64,000 nucleotides of DNA from Dimorphilus gyrociliatus (GCA_904063045.1 CAJFCJ010000049.1:62001-126000), one strand, 5' to 3'. Positions 1-12,525 are shown, counted from the stretch's first letter. The notes: generated from the letters alone by a model not told the origin. Numbers and translations are program-made.

Positions 1-361
1 CCTTCGAAATTCAACTATTATTTAGAAGAGGAAAACAATAAAAACATGACCATATTTAGAACTTTTCTGTGTCTTCAAATGTTACTTTTGTTTTTGTGAA
101 CATTGAAATTTGTGAACTATCAACCCTTAAAAGAGTATATAAACCCTACGAAATTAACAGTTGATAGTTCAGTTTTCTAACCGTCAGCTAGTTGTTTAAA
201 CTAGCTTGTTTAGAACTAGAAGCTCATTTTACTCAATACATATTCTTTGGACGAAATACTGGTGTTTTGTTAATCAATTTCTACTGAAATTGCCTTTGTT
301 AGACTATTTGTGGACAAACTTTAAAGGTTCTATTTGGACCAGTACTTTGGCAAGTTGGTAA
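1..361. other. non-coding 5' flank of the Penelope-like element
   Basis: No ORF or splice-bounded exon is visible here. It lies directly upstream of the reverse transcriptase frame and is probably the 5' part of that retroelement (promoter or partial long terminal repeat), but no repeat or terminus could be recognised because the element may start outside the window. Confidence 0.35.
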
Positions 362-2544
362 ATGATTGGAAAGGACGATTACAGTTGTGACGAACCAGAA
401 ATTCCTACAATTACAATACAACAAAGTACACTATTCAATTTAGAGAAATTTTTTAAAAAGCTATCAATTATTAAAAAACAAAATAGTCAAACAAGAGTGG
501 GAAATCTTAGATTTATTAAAAATAAATGGAAACCAAAGGAATGTGAAAAAGTGATATCTTACATAGATGAACAAGATGATACAGAAGAGAGTGATGATGA
601 CTGTGATAATATGATGCAATTTTTTAAATGTTGTAAAAAAGCAATACAGAATAATATTTTTAAAGACAATTTCAATAAATATAGAAAATTTGACAAGGAA
701 TTCTTCAGGTCATTAACAAAGTTTTTATCCTTAAACATTGTAATTAAACCATCAGATAAAGGATCTTGTATTGTAATACAAAACACGGAAGATTATGTCT
801 ACATGTGCAATCAATTACTCTCTAATAATAAACAATACTGTAAATTATCAACAAGTTCAAATATTAATATTTGTGGTGACCAGTTTTTACAAAAATCTGT
901 GAAATATTATAAAGACCTAATTGAAACATTTAAAGTTTCTTTATGTGAAGAAGAATATAAACATTTGTTAAATTCTGTATCAACAAAGAAGCATTCTTTT
1001 GAAAATAGAATATTTTATGGCTTGCCGAAAATTCATAAAGAACCAGATCAATGGCTAATAAAAGGAAAAATTCCTAAAGGCAGACCTGTTGTTAGTAATT
1101 TAAGAACAGAATCCTATGAAATATCAAGATATTTAGCTCATTACCTCAAGCCCATTAGCATGCTGCATTCTTCATATATTGGTAATTCTCAACACCTTTT
1201 AGATGAACTGGATAGAATAAAAATTCCAGATGATTCTCTCCTTGTGACATTTGATATTAAAAGTATGTATACCAATATCGATACTTACACTGGACTAAAA
1301 GCTAAAAAATATTTCTTTGAAAAATATCCTTCCCAGGAGAGGCCTGACATGTTTCTCATTGAACTTCTCAAATTCAACTTACATAAGAATCACTGTAAAT
1401 TTATAGACAATATTTACTTGCAAAAAAGTGGTTGTGCAATGGGTCTAAGTTATGCTCCAGCCTATGCAAATACATGGATGGCTTGGATTGAAGAATTATA
1501 CCTCTTTAATATTAAGCCTAAGCCTCTATTTTACAAGAGATATTTGGATGATATTTTCTTATTTGGACAAGTGGAGTACCTGAATTTCACAAGTATCTTC
1601 AGAAAGCAAATAATATATTGAAAAATTTAAAGTTTGAAGAAGCTGTCAGTTATAATTGCATCAATTTCTTAGATTTAACTCTCTTTAAGGGAACAAGATT
1701 TCTTTCAAACAATCAACTTGATTATATGACTTTCTTTAATGAATGTGATACTTTTCATCAGCTTCACAAGAGTTCTCTTCATCCCAAGCATGTTTTTAAA
1801 GGACTGCTAAAATCTCAATTTCAAAGATTTCTTTTTTTTCAAACTTGTCAAACTGTAATGAAACCTCTTTTAAACCAAGGCTATGCATCAAAAGAAATTC
1901 AGAAGGCAATAAATTCAGTGCTTGAAGAAAAATTCAAGAAAGAAAAATACCAATACAATTTAGAAGAAAGTAGAAATAAGAATCTTTGCATTCCTGAAGA
2001 CTTAAACATATATTTTAACACCAGAGAAAAGATATTCTGCCCTCTTAGATTAAATTTCTTCTATAGGAAAAATTCAATAGACTTGATAACAAAAAATTCA
2101 AAAATATTTCTTCTACAATGTAAAGAATGTGCACAATTGATGTATTTCCACTTACAAGAACAATATACCAAAGTCAACATATTCCAAACACTAAGACACC
2201 TTCTATCAAGAAACTATTTAGAATTAAAAAATGATGAGCTTGTTGAAAACTTTATACAACATCAACATTTTGCAGAAAATCAATTAAACATAACAATATT
2301 TCCCTATGAACAAATTGAAAAAGATATATCAACTGTTGAAATTAATAGATATGTTTATCACTTGAATATGAAACACATTCTTTATTATCCCTTTGGTTTA
2401 GCCAGATACACCAGTTGTCAAGTTTTTACAAGAGTACAGTTTGTTATTCCATATAGAAATGATCTTGGACCCTTATTAAAAAAAATAGCAATAACTTATA
2501 GAAATTATTTACTAACTGGATGTAGGATTAAGAAGAAAACTTAA
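362..2544 (+). pseudogene. Penelope-like element reverse transcriptase, one frameshift
   Basis: This is a reverse transcriptase of the Penelope-like (PLE) class, which copies element RNA at the target site. Visible family blocks in order are KPSDKG, YGLPKIHK, KGRPVVSNL, TFDIKSMYTNI, QKSGCAMGLSYAPAYAN and the catalytic KRYLDDIF (YLDD codons at 1541-1552). The frame breaks between about 1566 and 1590: the first frame stops at 1621, while the shifted frame reads EFHKYLQKANNILKNLKF and then NFLDLTLF, a normal PLE continuation, to the stop at 2544. A single indel therefore separates two otherwise open frames of about 420 and 310 codons. No GIY-YIG endonuclease motif is seen in the C-terminal part, unlike canonical Penelope elements. 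The intact blocks suggest a young copy; a programmed shift is less likely but not excluded. Confidence 0.85.
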
Positions 2545-2711
2545 GCTTTGAATACATTTTTAGAAGGATTTAGTTTAGAATGATTAATTCTGTTCTGTGT
2601 AGCCTATGTTCATGTAGTATATCTTTCTTCATTTAAAATTATTTTTTGTATTATGTTACAAAATTGCAAAAACTTTTACAATAAAAATTTCTTGTATTTA
2701 GATCTTCCAAA

Positions 2712-3764
2712 ATGGCAAACATGCAACCAAATCAAGTTCAAAGAGTAGAAAATGACCAAATAATCATAAATGAAACAATTGAAATGGAACATTTCCTGCA
2801 ATGTTCTTTTGAACAATTTTTCAATTTTGGAACATTTTATAATCATCTTCAAAGGTTTAAAAGAGACAATAAAATTCACCCACCAACTTTTGATCCAAGT
2901 CAATATGAGAAAGATGTAGAAAAAATGTTAAAGTTTAAAAAATTTTGCAATGAACAATTGTGGCTTAATAAAGAAGGCATATCAAATAGTATCAACAAGG
3001 AACAATTGGTAGAATTGATACTACAACAACTTAATGAAACTGATGATATTCTAAAATATAACAATACCATGAAAATTAATAGAAAATGCAACTCAAATAT
3101 TAATGAAATGGATCTTTTACAGAAATTGGAGTGAATCTTGGAAAGGAAGAAATTACCAATCTTATGAAAATACAACAACCAGCTGTGCAATTTCCCAACA
3201 AAATTAATATACTTCTTTTTAGGTGATGAAAGTTTGGGTAACTTAGATTTACTTCAGGTAGAAGATGTTAAAAGAAACATCAGCTTTTTTGGAACTGTTC
3301 TCATTATAAACATTTCTGGCTTAACCTTTCAAAATTGTAAAGAAATTATATCCAAATGGAAAATAAAAAGTCATATAACAGCACTTCACATTCCCTTTAA
3401 CACCATTAATGATGCCAATGATAATTTTAAAGCTTTGCATAAAAGCACTGGAGTTACTAATGAATGCTTATTATTTATGCAATATAACATCAAAAAAAGT
3501 GATCTCCATCAACAACCAACCTCACAATCTGAAAACTTGAACAACATGTTTACAAAAATTATTGATATTAATACCATCATAAGAGGAGATCCTTTTCATG
3601 GTACTGTTCTGCCTGGAAAGATATCTTCTTTGAGAAATATTGTTCAACACTTGATTACAAATGAAATTATGGTCAAGTGTAAAGAAGTCTTTCAACAACA
3701 AAGTAGAACTGGAAGAAAAAAGAAAATAAACAGACCAATTCTCCAAGCTTCAAATCAACACTAA
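2712..3764 (+). pseudogene. second ORF downstream of the PLE reverse transcriptase, function unknown
   Basis: Two frames in the same register (2712-3134 and 3234-3764) are separated by a TGA at 3132-3134. Between them another frame is open and coding-like (starting VNLGKEEITNLMK), so the simplest reading is one protein of roughly 340 residues carrying two compensating small indels; no consistent GT-AG intron phase could be found. The product is hydrophilic, lacks a signal peptide and ends in a basic stretch containing GRKKKINRP. It starts 167 bp after the RT stop on the same strand, so it is probably a PLE-encoded accessory protein, possibly nucleic-acid binding. I do not recognise a domain. 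The gap 3765-4100 after it holds no gene that I can see. Confidence 0.45.
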
Positions 3765-4100
3765 AATTAATCAGAAGTGTTACTTTCAACCATCAAAATT
3801 ATTAATTCTTTTCATGTTTATATTTCAAATGAATATTTTTATCAAACATAAGAAGAAAAAAGCAATTTTAGAAAACAAACATTATATTAGTCCATTTTGA
3901 TGTTGTGTTTGTTTAGACCAAAAAAAATACATTTATTGTACTTCATTAAATTTGTAGGTCCATCATAAATCCCTTGTATTTATTTTCCCATAGAGAAGCA
4001 ACAGATGGTCAACAGACATATCCCAGGAAGGACTTACATAGTAAAACATGCCCTTCAAGAAAAAATGCAATATCTTGACATATGTCAATTACATAACCAC

Positions 4101-4245
4101 CAGGGGGTGACAGAAAACGTCCACAACAGAAAACGTCCACAATTGACAGAAAACGTCCACAGATGGACAGAAAATGTCCACAGATGGACAGAAAACGTTC
4201 ACAGATGGACAGAAAATGTCCACAAATGAACAGTAAATGTCCACA
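4101..4245 (+). repeat. tandem end array of MULE copy A (GACAGAAAACGTCCACAGATG unit)
   Basis: About seven imperfect copies of a 15-21 bp unit, with core CAGAAAACGTCCAC and variants AATGTCC and CGTTCAC. It lies 200 bp beyond the C-terminal end of the minus-strand MULE transposase. On the transposase strand it reads GTGGACGTTTTCTG, the same polarity as the right-hand end of the complete element at 16219-18913, so it is taken as the 3' terminus of this copy. The weak ORF that runs through the array (4005-4229) is repeat-encoded and was not called. Confidence 0.75.
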
Positions 4246-4445
4246 TAGTATTAAAAAAATAATTAAATAGGAATAGAGAAGATGAAATGAATTAATGTAT
4301 TTTTCTTAATTGATTACATACTAATGATCTGAGAAAATGAAAATTATGAAATTGCAAGTAAAAAAGTTTATTTAAGAACATAATTTTTCAAATGACTTGA
4401 ACATTTTTGATATTTTTAATACTGTTGAATTAATACTGCACATAT

Positions 4446-6372
4446 TTAATAATATAAAGCAGAACACATCTCAACAAGTTGACTTGCTGTGATGTCACCA
4501 ACTTTAAAGTTTTCCCAAATGGAAAACAGTTCCTTTTGAATTTCTGTGTAGACTTTTTTTTGCATTCTCAATATCTTCTTCTCACTTGATAATTTTTCAT
4601 AGACAGAAATTAAGTCAGCCTCTCTCTTTAGTTCATCAATAATTGTGTAAAATGATGAGTTTATTCCCATGTTTTTATTGAGTCTATTATGGAATCCTTC
4701 CAAATCATTATTAGTGCGGATTGATTGGTTAAACACAGACCAAGTTTCTGGAGGCCAAAAGCTTTTTTATCCAATTATCCTCCACATATTCTAATAAATC
4801 TCCAAGCTTATTTCTTTCAACCAGCTCACTTTTTATTTTGTAAAATTGATTTGCAATCAAAGTATGAGGGAGGTAGGGCAAAGCCATAATCATTTTCATT
4901 GATTGCCATTCTCCTTCTCTCTTTTTAAATTCTGGGCTGTAACCCAGATCTTAAAAGTAGAATAATATACTTGGATTAAATTTTTACATTTATTAGTATT
5001 ATTTCTAACCTGAATTTTTCTAAAAATGGCTTGTGACCAATGAAAACAACAACCAACCATTGTAACATCTGGCCATGTATCTCTGATACTTTTCCAAATG
5101 GCCTTCTCATAGTCCAAAACAATTTTTTGAACAGAGATGTGACCAGTTAATTCATTTACAGCCTAAATACACAAACTATCATTGATTTAAGTATTTAAAA
5201 GTATAACTTACCTTGAAAAGTAATTTATAAGCTTTTTTCTTTTTTGAAGTTAAGAATGAAAAAAGCAATGGCACCTGCTTCAACTCTCCATTTTTCCTTA
5301 AGAATCCATGGATTGAGAACATTTGGAGAAATGGACCCTTGGCAATTTTAAAAGTACCATCCACATACCATATTTTAGCCTTACACAAAAGTTTTAACTG
5401 ATGGTCAGTTGCAAATACAAATTCTTTGATTATTTAAATAAATATCTTTCTTTAGAAACCCCAATGGTATAAAAGTCAAATCAAGTTGAAAGTTGACATC
5501 ATCAGGCTCAGCTGGTCTATTTTTTCGCCTGTTATAGTTGGCTACTTCTTTGCAGTTGTGTAAATTCCCATATGGATATTTTAAAAGAGTGTCTTCTGCA
5601 ATCCTTTTTCCAGATGATTTATTATCACTAAGGCACTTCTCTTTGATATCTTTTCTAATTATAATCTGCTTTTCTGCATTTTTCAATTGTGAATGATTAT
5701 GTTTCATTTTACCAATTACAAAATCACTTCCTTTTTGGTTAATACTTGCAGAACATTTTATGTTTTTGTTACAAACTGAGCAAGTTCAAATTGTAGCTGT
5801 TTTTCTTTTCATTTTTGTGTTAAAAGTATATCCTTTGTGGATGAGAAGATCTTTTCCTTTCTGACTGCCATTTTGTAAAATTTTGAAATGTAAATCATCA
5901 GTGCAATTATCTCTTTGACTAGTATGACTTTCAAATGAATCCTCTTGAAAATCTTGAACTTCTGTAGTTGATGTATCCATTGTGGTTACTTCAATTTCAT
6001 TGTTGTATGTAATTTCATTATCATTAATCACATTTCCAGTTTCCAATGGACAGTCAACAAAACTCTCTGAACTACTAAAAGAGAAAGACAACCTCAGCTC
6101 TTCTGTAGGTTCAATGAATTTCTTTTCTTTTTCATTATCAATTCTTGTTAGCAACACAATACAGTTTCTGTTTGATATTTGATAACACATCAAACATAAT
6201 GGCGAAGTGCTGGTTGCATCTGAAAAAAAAATTAATAACTGACAAAATCAAACTTTGGATATTTCATACCTTTAAAACACTTAATATGACAGTTTTTAAA
6301 GTAAAGATAACATTTGCCTTTGATTTGGTTTTCAATGAATTCATCTTGACAAATATAACATGTATTATCCAT
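4446..6372 (-). pseudogene. MULE transposase with PHD/RING-like finger and FLYWCH domain (copy A), decayed
   Basis: Exon order on the minus strand: finger exon 6372-6270 (CYICQDEF, then C..H..C, donor GTATG), exon from 6219, exon 5162-5010, and a C-terminal exon ending at 4446. The second exon completes the finger (PLCLMC) and carries the FLYWCH region. The DDE residues are readable in WYVDGTF, IVLDYEKAIW and NNDLEGFH, with GCCFHWSQAIFRKI between. Lesions: the conserved FLYWCH tryptophan before TC is a TGA (5786-5788); the frame shifts near 5410-5425, again near 4920 and near 4765. It is thus a dead copy of the family represented intact at 16734-18684. The 5' end array was not found; 6373-6935 contains nothing I can identify. 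Confidence 0.85.
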
Positions 6373-6935
6373 GTTTTTAAACTTGGGATAGTTTTCTAGA
6401 AAACTTGGAAAATAATTTATATTAACAAAATACCAAAAATTAGCAATTATCTATAGTATATACATTATTCAATAAGAGAAATCAAACAGTCAATTTTATT
6501 GACAAATCAGAGTGTTCTTACTCTTGCATTCCATACCATTGTGGAATCTCTTGAAACTTTGGTGGAAGTTATTCAACTTTCATCAGAACTTAGATCTTAG
6601 TATCTAGTTCAATATTACAAAAACCTAATCAGAAGTAAAAAAAATATGCTGGCGTTTTAGAAATAGACACTATTTTCTAATCACAATAGATGAGTCATAA
6701 GACGCTGAGTTTATTGGAATTTTATGAATTTATTTTTTGATTTATTTAAGAGAAAACGATTTACAGACATTGAAATCAGAAATATAATCAGAAATGTTCA
6801 ATTTTTAGTGAACTGTTATAGCCCTCTAGCAGATATTTTTAAAAGTGTTTTTAAACACTTATATGCCAAGAATAACACATATTATACTAATGAAAAAGGC
6901 TTTGTAGCTAAATAAAGATGATAAGTAATATTTCA

Positions 6936-7927
6936 TTAATATAAAAGAATATCGCAAATTTCCATTGATTTAAACATTCTAAAATGTATAGATTGAGTTG
7001 CTGGACATTCGAATTTGCAGTTTGCAAATATTGAACAAATAAGTTTTTTACCAGTTTCTTTTTGTATGAATATTTCAATATAAGATTTGCAGGAGAATGT
7101 TAACTTTGTTAGAATTTCTCCAAATTCAAATTCTGTATTACTGTCCAATTGAATAGTATTCTCAATTGGAATTGAAATACAAGTTGCAATATTTTTGTCA
7201 TTTAATGCTGTCAACTGGTCAGATTTTAAGCAAGTTGTATTTTTAGTCGTAAAGAGGTTAAAGGTCATAAATTGAAAAGTACATTTAAATTTTTCTAAAG
7301 TGTAACGTACTGCCTCATTAGTATTTCCTACATCAGCTGTGTGAATCTCAATTAGTGGCAAGCTATCTTCTTTAACGCTAAATTCTCCTTCCTCAGTTTG
7401 TTCACTACCCCCATTCACTCCAGTCATTGTACAAATTGATTGGGGATCACCATTATTATCACATACAGTTCGAACGAAGCATTTGCATATTCCATCTTGA
7501 CCATCATTCAAGCTTGAAAAGAATGTTCCATCATAAAATAAAAGTTTTTGCCATATTAGACTAGCTCCTCGATTCTTGTAGGAAATTCTTTGAGAACAAC
7601 TTAGCATTCCATTCTTAAATTCTTTGATATCATCATCATTAAAATTTCCATAGGTAATTCTATCAATGTGAATTTAGTTTCATATGTTTTTGATAATACC
7701 TTTTCAATTTCTCTACTGTTGCTCAACATTGCAATACCGTGTGTTGAATTTATTCTATTGCATACAACATTAGCTGTGTGCCCATTTAATCTTGGTTTTA
7801 TTGAGTAGGATCCATCTTGTTCAGTTTTTGTCCATGCTTCCCGACATGAAATATAATCTTGAATTGGTGAAAAACTGGAAACTTTAATACAAAAAAATAA
7901 ATTAAAAAAATTTCTATAGAAATTCAT
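6936..7927 (-). CDS. CNTNAP/neurexin-like secreted protein, one frameshift
   Basis: The predicted protein begins with a hydrophobic leader (MNFYRNFFNLFFCIKVSSF), then SCREAW and DGSYSIKP, a pattern known from fibrillar-collagen/contactin-associated proteins where SC, DG.Y.I.P and V.CN recur. The next block, reading DRITYGN and SCSQRISYKNRGASL, matches their ITY and C.Q.I.Y.C motifs. It is followed by a C.C..R..C segment and SVKEDSLPLIEIHTADVGNT, which resembles the LP....D.G segment of that module. Near 7668 the frame must change by one base: one frame stops at 7601 while the other opens as HIDRITYGN. The gene is otherwise open, single-exon, and ends at 6936. It is either a recent pseudogene or carries a base error. 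The ligand is unknown; extracellular location is inferred from the leader and the cysteines. Confidence 0.55.
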
Positions 7928-9820
7928 ATTGACACTCTATAAACTGTTCAGCAGTAGCTAAATGCCAAAGGAAAAAAAACTCATCAATTTTTCAATTTTC
8001 CAACTTTAAAACTTTTTACCTAACAATTGAAAACACAAATATTTAAACAATTATGTCATTTTTATACTAATTATTCTTGTTTTTTTGAATAATTAAACAT
8101 GGCCTCAGCTTTAATTATAAAACAGTTTATAAGAATTATTCTATTATTCTGTAATTTGAAAAAACAATTATTGGATTGGATTAGACTGGTTTTTTCTAGG
8201 TAGTATAGACTAACACCAGTTTTTCCCTATAATTCATTAGGTGATGTGTCATTCAGTATAACATAGATTTCATTATCACAAGTTTAATAAACATACAATT
8301 ACCCCTATTCATATTTTTTGTGTAGCAGCCATTAAAAAGAGTGGAATTTTTACTCCTACACTTGGAAAATGTTCCAATGAGTAATCACCATTTCATATTA
8401 CAACATTAATTAACAACTGGAATATCCCCATGGTTATGCTTTAAAGATCAATTTAAGTGAGCCGAAAAGCAATCTTAAAAAGTTGAGTTAAAAAGACATG
8501 AGTATATAGGCCTATAGGAAGATGTCCCATTTTGAAAGTCATATTCTATGTTTTGGGAAATGTATAAATGAATATGAATATATTTATTGAATGAAGTGCT
8601 TAAAACAGGGTCCAGGGCTGGGTTAGGAGTAGGGTAAAACCACAAAACTGTGGGCATTTTCTGCAACATCTTTTTTATCGGACAATCTTTCCATGGGACT
8701 ATAAATGAGTACATTTTTCAGATCTACTCTTCATTTAAAGAACAACATGTTTTTAAAAAGTAAATGTTAATACATTATGAGGGTTAATATTTTATTGATA
8801 CTCAATGTTGTGCACATAATTTTATAGTACATCAATCAATTGTGGCTATAACAGAGAAAAGAATCAAAAAGCAATAAATTGGAAAGACTAGTGAACTGTT
8901 TCTTCACAGAAAGGCAAACTGTCCACAAAGAGGGTTAAATCCTGCCCAGAAATAGTACATTAGTCTTTTGGGTCATTCAACACTTTTTTCTAATTCGATA
9001 GGCTGAATATAAATAAGAAAAAATACCAGATTCTTCAATTTTATAGAAGAAAAAAACAGCATTAGTAGTGTATTTTTTTTAGAAACAAAAGCTGTGTTTA
9101 ACAATATAATGTTAAACAAACAATATTTCATTCATCTTGGTCTTTTAAAATTATAATGGCAGAAAAGCAACAAAAAAGAAAAAGAAGAATGATGGAAAAT
9201 GTTCTCTATGTCATAAGAACTTTGAAAAATGAAAATCAAGTTCAGATGTCCTCTTTTCATGTCATGGAAAAGCTATTTAAAAGCATTTACCACCCTAATT
9301 TTACTAAACAATTATTTCATTTTCTATCATTGAAAAATTGATTGTCAATCCAATGCTAATTGGTTTTCTTTAAAGAGCAAGAATAGAAAGTGAGCTTAGC
9401 CACTCATGCTTTCTGGTGATCAAGATTTGAATGAAAGAGTGAGGATTTCTATACACTAGGGTTTGCCTATCAATGCCTAATCATTGTTTCGCAGTTGGGG
9501 AAATGTCTTTGTGTTCTTTTATGTAGATTTTAAGCTGTATTGATCTAGACAGAATGTGTTTGAATTAAAATACACTAATTTCTTTTCTAGGAGTTTTCCG
9601 AAAATAGACCAAATGAACTAGAAAAATGCCAAATGTCACGGTAATCATAAAAATCCATTAGATAAAATTCTTTATTATGTCCTCTAGAGAGTGATGGTGT
9701 TTCCTGTTTTATAGAAAATTACTAAATCATTTACATCAAGTCTATTACTTTATCAAAATATTTCTATTGGAAACTAACATGCCAATGTGATAATGTTCTG
9801 GTAAAATAAAATATGGATAG
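7928..9820. other. intergenic, no gene recognised
   Basis: AT-rich sequence without a convincing exon. It contains a partial copy of the dispersed repeat at 8596-8672. The 61-codon frame at 9156-9341 is lysine-rich, isolated and not supported by any motif. Confidence 0.4.
8596..8672 (+). repeat. fragment of dispersed repeat R1 (GGGCTGGGTTAGG...GTAAAAC)
   Basis: Shares the 3' half of R1: GGGCTGGGTTAGG, GGGTAAAAC and TGTGGGCATTTTCTGCAACATC, as in the fuller copies at 26425-26580, 40765-40930 and, inverted, 41655-41818. Confidence 0.7.
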
Positions 9821-9824
9821 GACC

Positions 9825-10687
9825 CTACAACCTGATGCCAAAAAGAGCAAGTAGAACTATATGAATAATAGCTACTGCTAGCCAAAACTACAATTTATTC
9901 CAAAAAACACCAAAAATTCCAATAACTATCACATAGGACAGAATGCTGTAAGCTACACACGCTGGAATATTAATATTGGGATGACGAAACTGGTAAACTT
10001 TCAATATACAAAGCAAAGCCATTGTATACATGAATGTTGTATCTAGAAGGAAAAGAGAAGGGGAAGAAGAAGAAGATGAAGATGCTATCATTAAAATTTT
10101 AATTATTATTGTTTTATTAAAACAAACCAAATTGAAAGTTGTTATAATTTGGACAAATGTGATACAAAGCACTTAATACACCTTCCATAAAAAGAGAAAC
10201 ACCCATGGCATAAAATATACCAAAATGTTGTCGAATGCCATATTTCTTTTATATAAAAAAAAAAAACAAAAATAAATCATCATGAATATTCATCAACTCT
10301 CAACACAAACTATCATTTCTATGTTCTCTTCTTCTGATACAGAATTATCTTCTCTTTTCTGGTGGATAGTCTCTCTGGATGAGAGGAGGAGAATTAGAAT
10401 ATATACTTTATTCTAACCAAAATAATAAAGAGAATTCTTAAAATTACATATCCAATATTGCTGAAAATGTTAAAACCTAAAAGTGGACCTTATGCGCAAG
10501 AAAAATTATAATAGCATAGATCCTCGTTGCCAGTATCGTTGAAATAATGTTGATAATTGAATAATAATTGAAGAACCGGAAGTGAATAAAAAATACCAAT
10601 AACAGTTAAATAGCATATATAATGTTTTTTGTCCTTTGATATTTCTTTAAAATCTTTCTTTGACAAATCAGCAACACTGAAACGACC
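9825..10687 (-). pseudogene. SID-1/SIDT-like dsRNA channel, C-terminal part, with stop codons
   Basis: SID-1/SIDT proteins are multipass membrane proteins needed for dsRNA or cholesterol transport. Exon 10687 to about 10315 starts GRFSVADLSKKDF and holds YSLPVLQLLFNYQ, FNDTGNEDLCYYN and FSNIGYVIL. Exon 10245-10128 reads [31 protein letters not shown] and NNFQF. Exon 10042-9888 continues DTTFMYTMALLCILKVYQFR and HPNINIPACVAYSIL. These are the strongest-conserved SIDT transmembrane blocks, in the right order, and the two later splice junctions keep phase 1 exactly. In-frame stops lie after CYYNFSCA (about 10482) and at 9888-9890 (TAG after FWNKL), beyond which homology continues (FWLAVAIIHIVLLALFG) to a stop at 9825. 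The N-terminal extracellular part was not found, so this is a truncated, inactivated copy. Confidence 0.8.
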
Positions 10688-10699
10688 CTGTTCAATAAA

Positions 10700-12200
10700 A
10701 GTAATAAAATATTTAGTTTTTTGGTGTTTTACCCTAACCCTAATCCATTAATCAACAAGTTCATTCCATTTTATAGTCTCTAATCCTAGAAATATTTCAA
10801 ATCTTTCCCTGAACTGTGACCAACAGGAATGTTTTTTTAACCCTAACTTTTCTTGTAAAATTGTTTACTTCTCCATTCTCTACATTGATTTCAGGAGGGT
10901 TAATAGAGACATTTGACATTCATCTGATTATTTCAAAAAAAGAAAAACAAAAATATTAATACAAATCTCTGAAAAATATTATTTTTTTCTACTTGTTTCT
11001 GCATTTTCAGATTGTAGTGATAATCCATTTCTATCTATATTTTGTAAAGTATTTTAGTAATGATTTTTCACTCTTATAACCCAACAATTAACTTTTTTAA
11101 CTTGCCAAAATTTTCATTAGTGAATGTTTTCATAAAACACTCTGACACTCTGACCTATTTAAAATCAACAATTTATTAAATTATTTCAAATTTTTGAATG
11201 TAACTATTTTTTTTTTACAATATTAGTTTTGAATAGAAAATGTGCCAAATTGCATAATAAATGATGCTGAAAGCCATGAGAAAACAAGTAAAAAAGACTA
11301 TTGTTTTTGTATATTTGCTTCCTTTGAAAAAAAAAAAGAAATTGTTTTAATGGAGAAATGAAATAATTTAGATAATTTATTTACTTGGTAGAGCTCTGTC
11401 AATTGTAATATTGACAGATTTTTTGGCATACTTTCTTAAATATATTTTACTTGAACCTTTAAGGAAGTGTTCAATTTAAATGGAAAATACTTAAGCAATT
11501 AACAAAATGATAGTTCAATAACAGGTTGCCAAATTATCAAACTTTTGTAACAGGATGTTACAATGTCTAGCATTTAGGTTGGCTAATTGACTTTTAACTG
11601 GACCACACCTTAAGAGGGCCAATTAGATTATATATTGACCACATCTTACAGAGAGCTAGTTGAATTATAACACAGCCAAGTCTGCATGAGCACAACGAAA
11701 AATACAATTTAGACGGGTTAACACAGCACATCCGTATATATGTCTTTTCAAAGTCCACAACAATTTTTTGAGGCTATGTTCATTTGTTAAATACTGTATT
11801 GTCTGTTACTTTAAGTCATTAGATTACTAAAGTTGAGGTATGAAGTTAAGCTGCTGAAAAATGATTTTTGTGGATCCAAGCGCTTTTTTTAATCCTCAAG
11901 CGTTTTCTTTCGAAAGATTGTTGGTCTTTGACGATTTTTCTCATTGGTTATGAGTCAGTTGAGTCTATACCACAGATTATCTGAATTTTGGGTTTTGACC
12001 TAGTTTACAACCAGATTCAGCATCATCATTTTCAATAGTACCGGAAAGTTAAGCTTTGCTGTAAATGCTATCTGTATCAAAGCCATGGAATTCATGAGTT
12101 ATGTTTGAATAAAAAGTATTGCTTGTATCACAATCAGTATCAGAATTAATAATTTCCAATCTGAGTTTTAACTATCTGAAACTTCAGATGGAGTGTAAGA
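10700..12200. other. intergenic, no gene recognised
   Basis: Non-coding, AT-rich. Short TTAGGG-type matches at 10725-10745 (CCCTAACCCTAA) and about 10840 are probably small pieces of the R1 repeat. No ORF, splice-bounded exon or RNA gene could be supported. Confidence 0.4.
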
Positions 12201-12203
12201 GTC

Positions 12204-12460
12204 TTAAAGATATTGTCCTGTCATTGCAACAGTTACCTTGATTTGTTGACTTTGGCTATGTTGCATAGCTTTTTTGGCTGGGTTACCTCTTCTGCAATAC
12301 AATGAAAGAGGAACCTGTTTGGTTTTAAAGTTGATATTAACTCCCACACTTAGTAGGCAATCACAACCAAGTATTATTGCTATATCCAATCTTTCCATCA
12401 TGATAAATTTTTGTTCTGAAGTTCCTCCATCAAACTCAATTATGTGAAAAATTGCTGTTG
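12204..12460 (-). pseudogene. retroelement aspartic protease fragment
   Basis: The minus strand reads FHIIEFDGGTSEQKFIM and then MMERLDIAIILGCDCLLSVG followed by VNINFKTKQVPL. The ILG.D.L...G..I.F pattern is the C-terminal flap-and-helix region of retropepsins from LTR retrotransposons. The catalytic D[ST]G part is missing, no other retroelement domain adjoins, and the frame stops at 12204, so this is a relic. The superfamily (Gypsy or BEL) cannot be told from this piece. Confidence 0.55.
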
Positions 12461-12463
12461 TTT

Positions 12464-12525
12464 AAAAAACAAAAAAAAAAGAAAATTTTTGATGTATGGG
12501 ATGAATATAAATTTGGTTAAATAAC
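12464..12525 (+). pseudogene. short MULE transposase C-terminal fragment
   Basis: Reads KKKIFDVWDEYKFG, nearly the same as KKIFDIWNEYKG in the MULE relic at 19990-20555 and VFAVWDEYK at 36728-36975. It is a small orphan fragment of that subfamily. The following stretch to 12948 holds no other recognisable gene. Confidence 0.4.

Noticed and set aside
3130-3222. Intron between the two halves of the PLE second ORF
   Set aside because: The donor (GGA|GTGAAT) and acceptor (TTTTTAG|GTGATG) give incompatible phases, and the intervening sequence is coding-like in another frame.
4101-4245. Tandem repeats resembling a CRISPR array
   Set aside because: Units are 15-21 bp with no unique spacers, the genome is eukaryotic, and the arrays flank MULE transposases in inverted orientation, so they are transposon ends.
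9156-9341. 61-codon lysine-rich ORF
   Set aside because: Isolated, no splice context, no motif, composition expected by chance in A-rich DNA.
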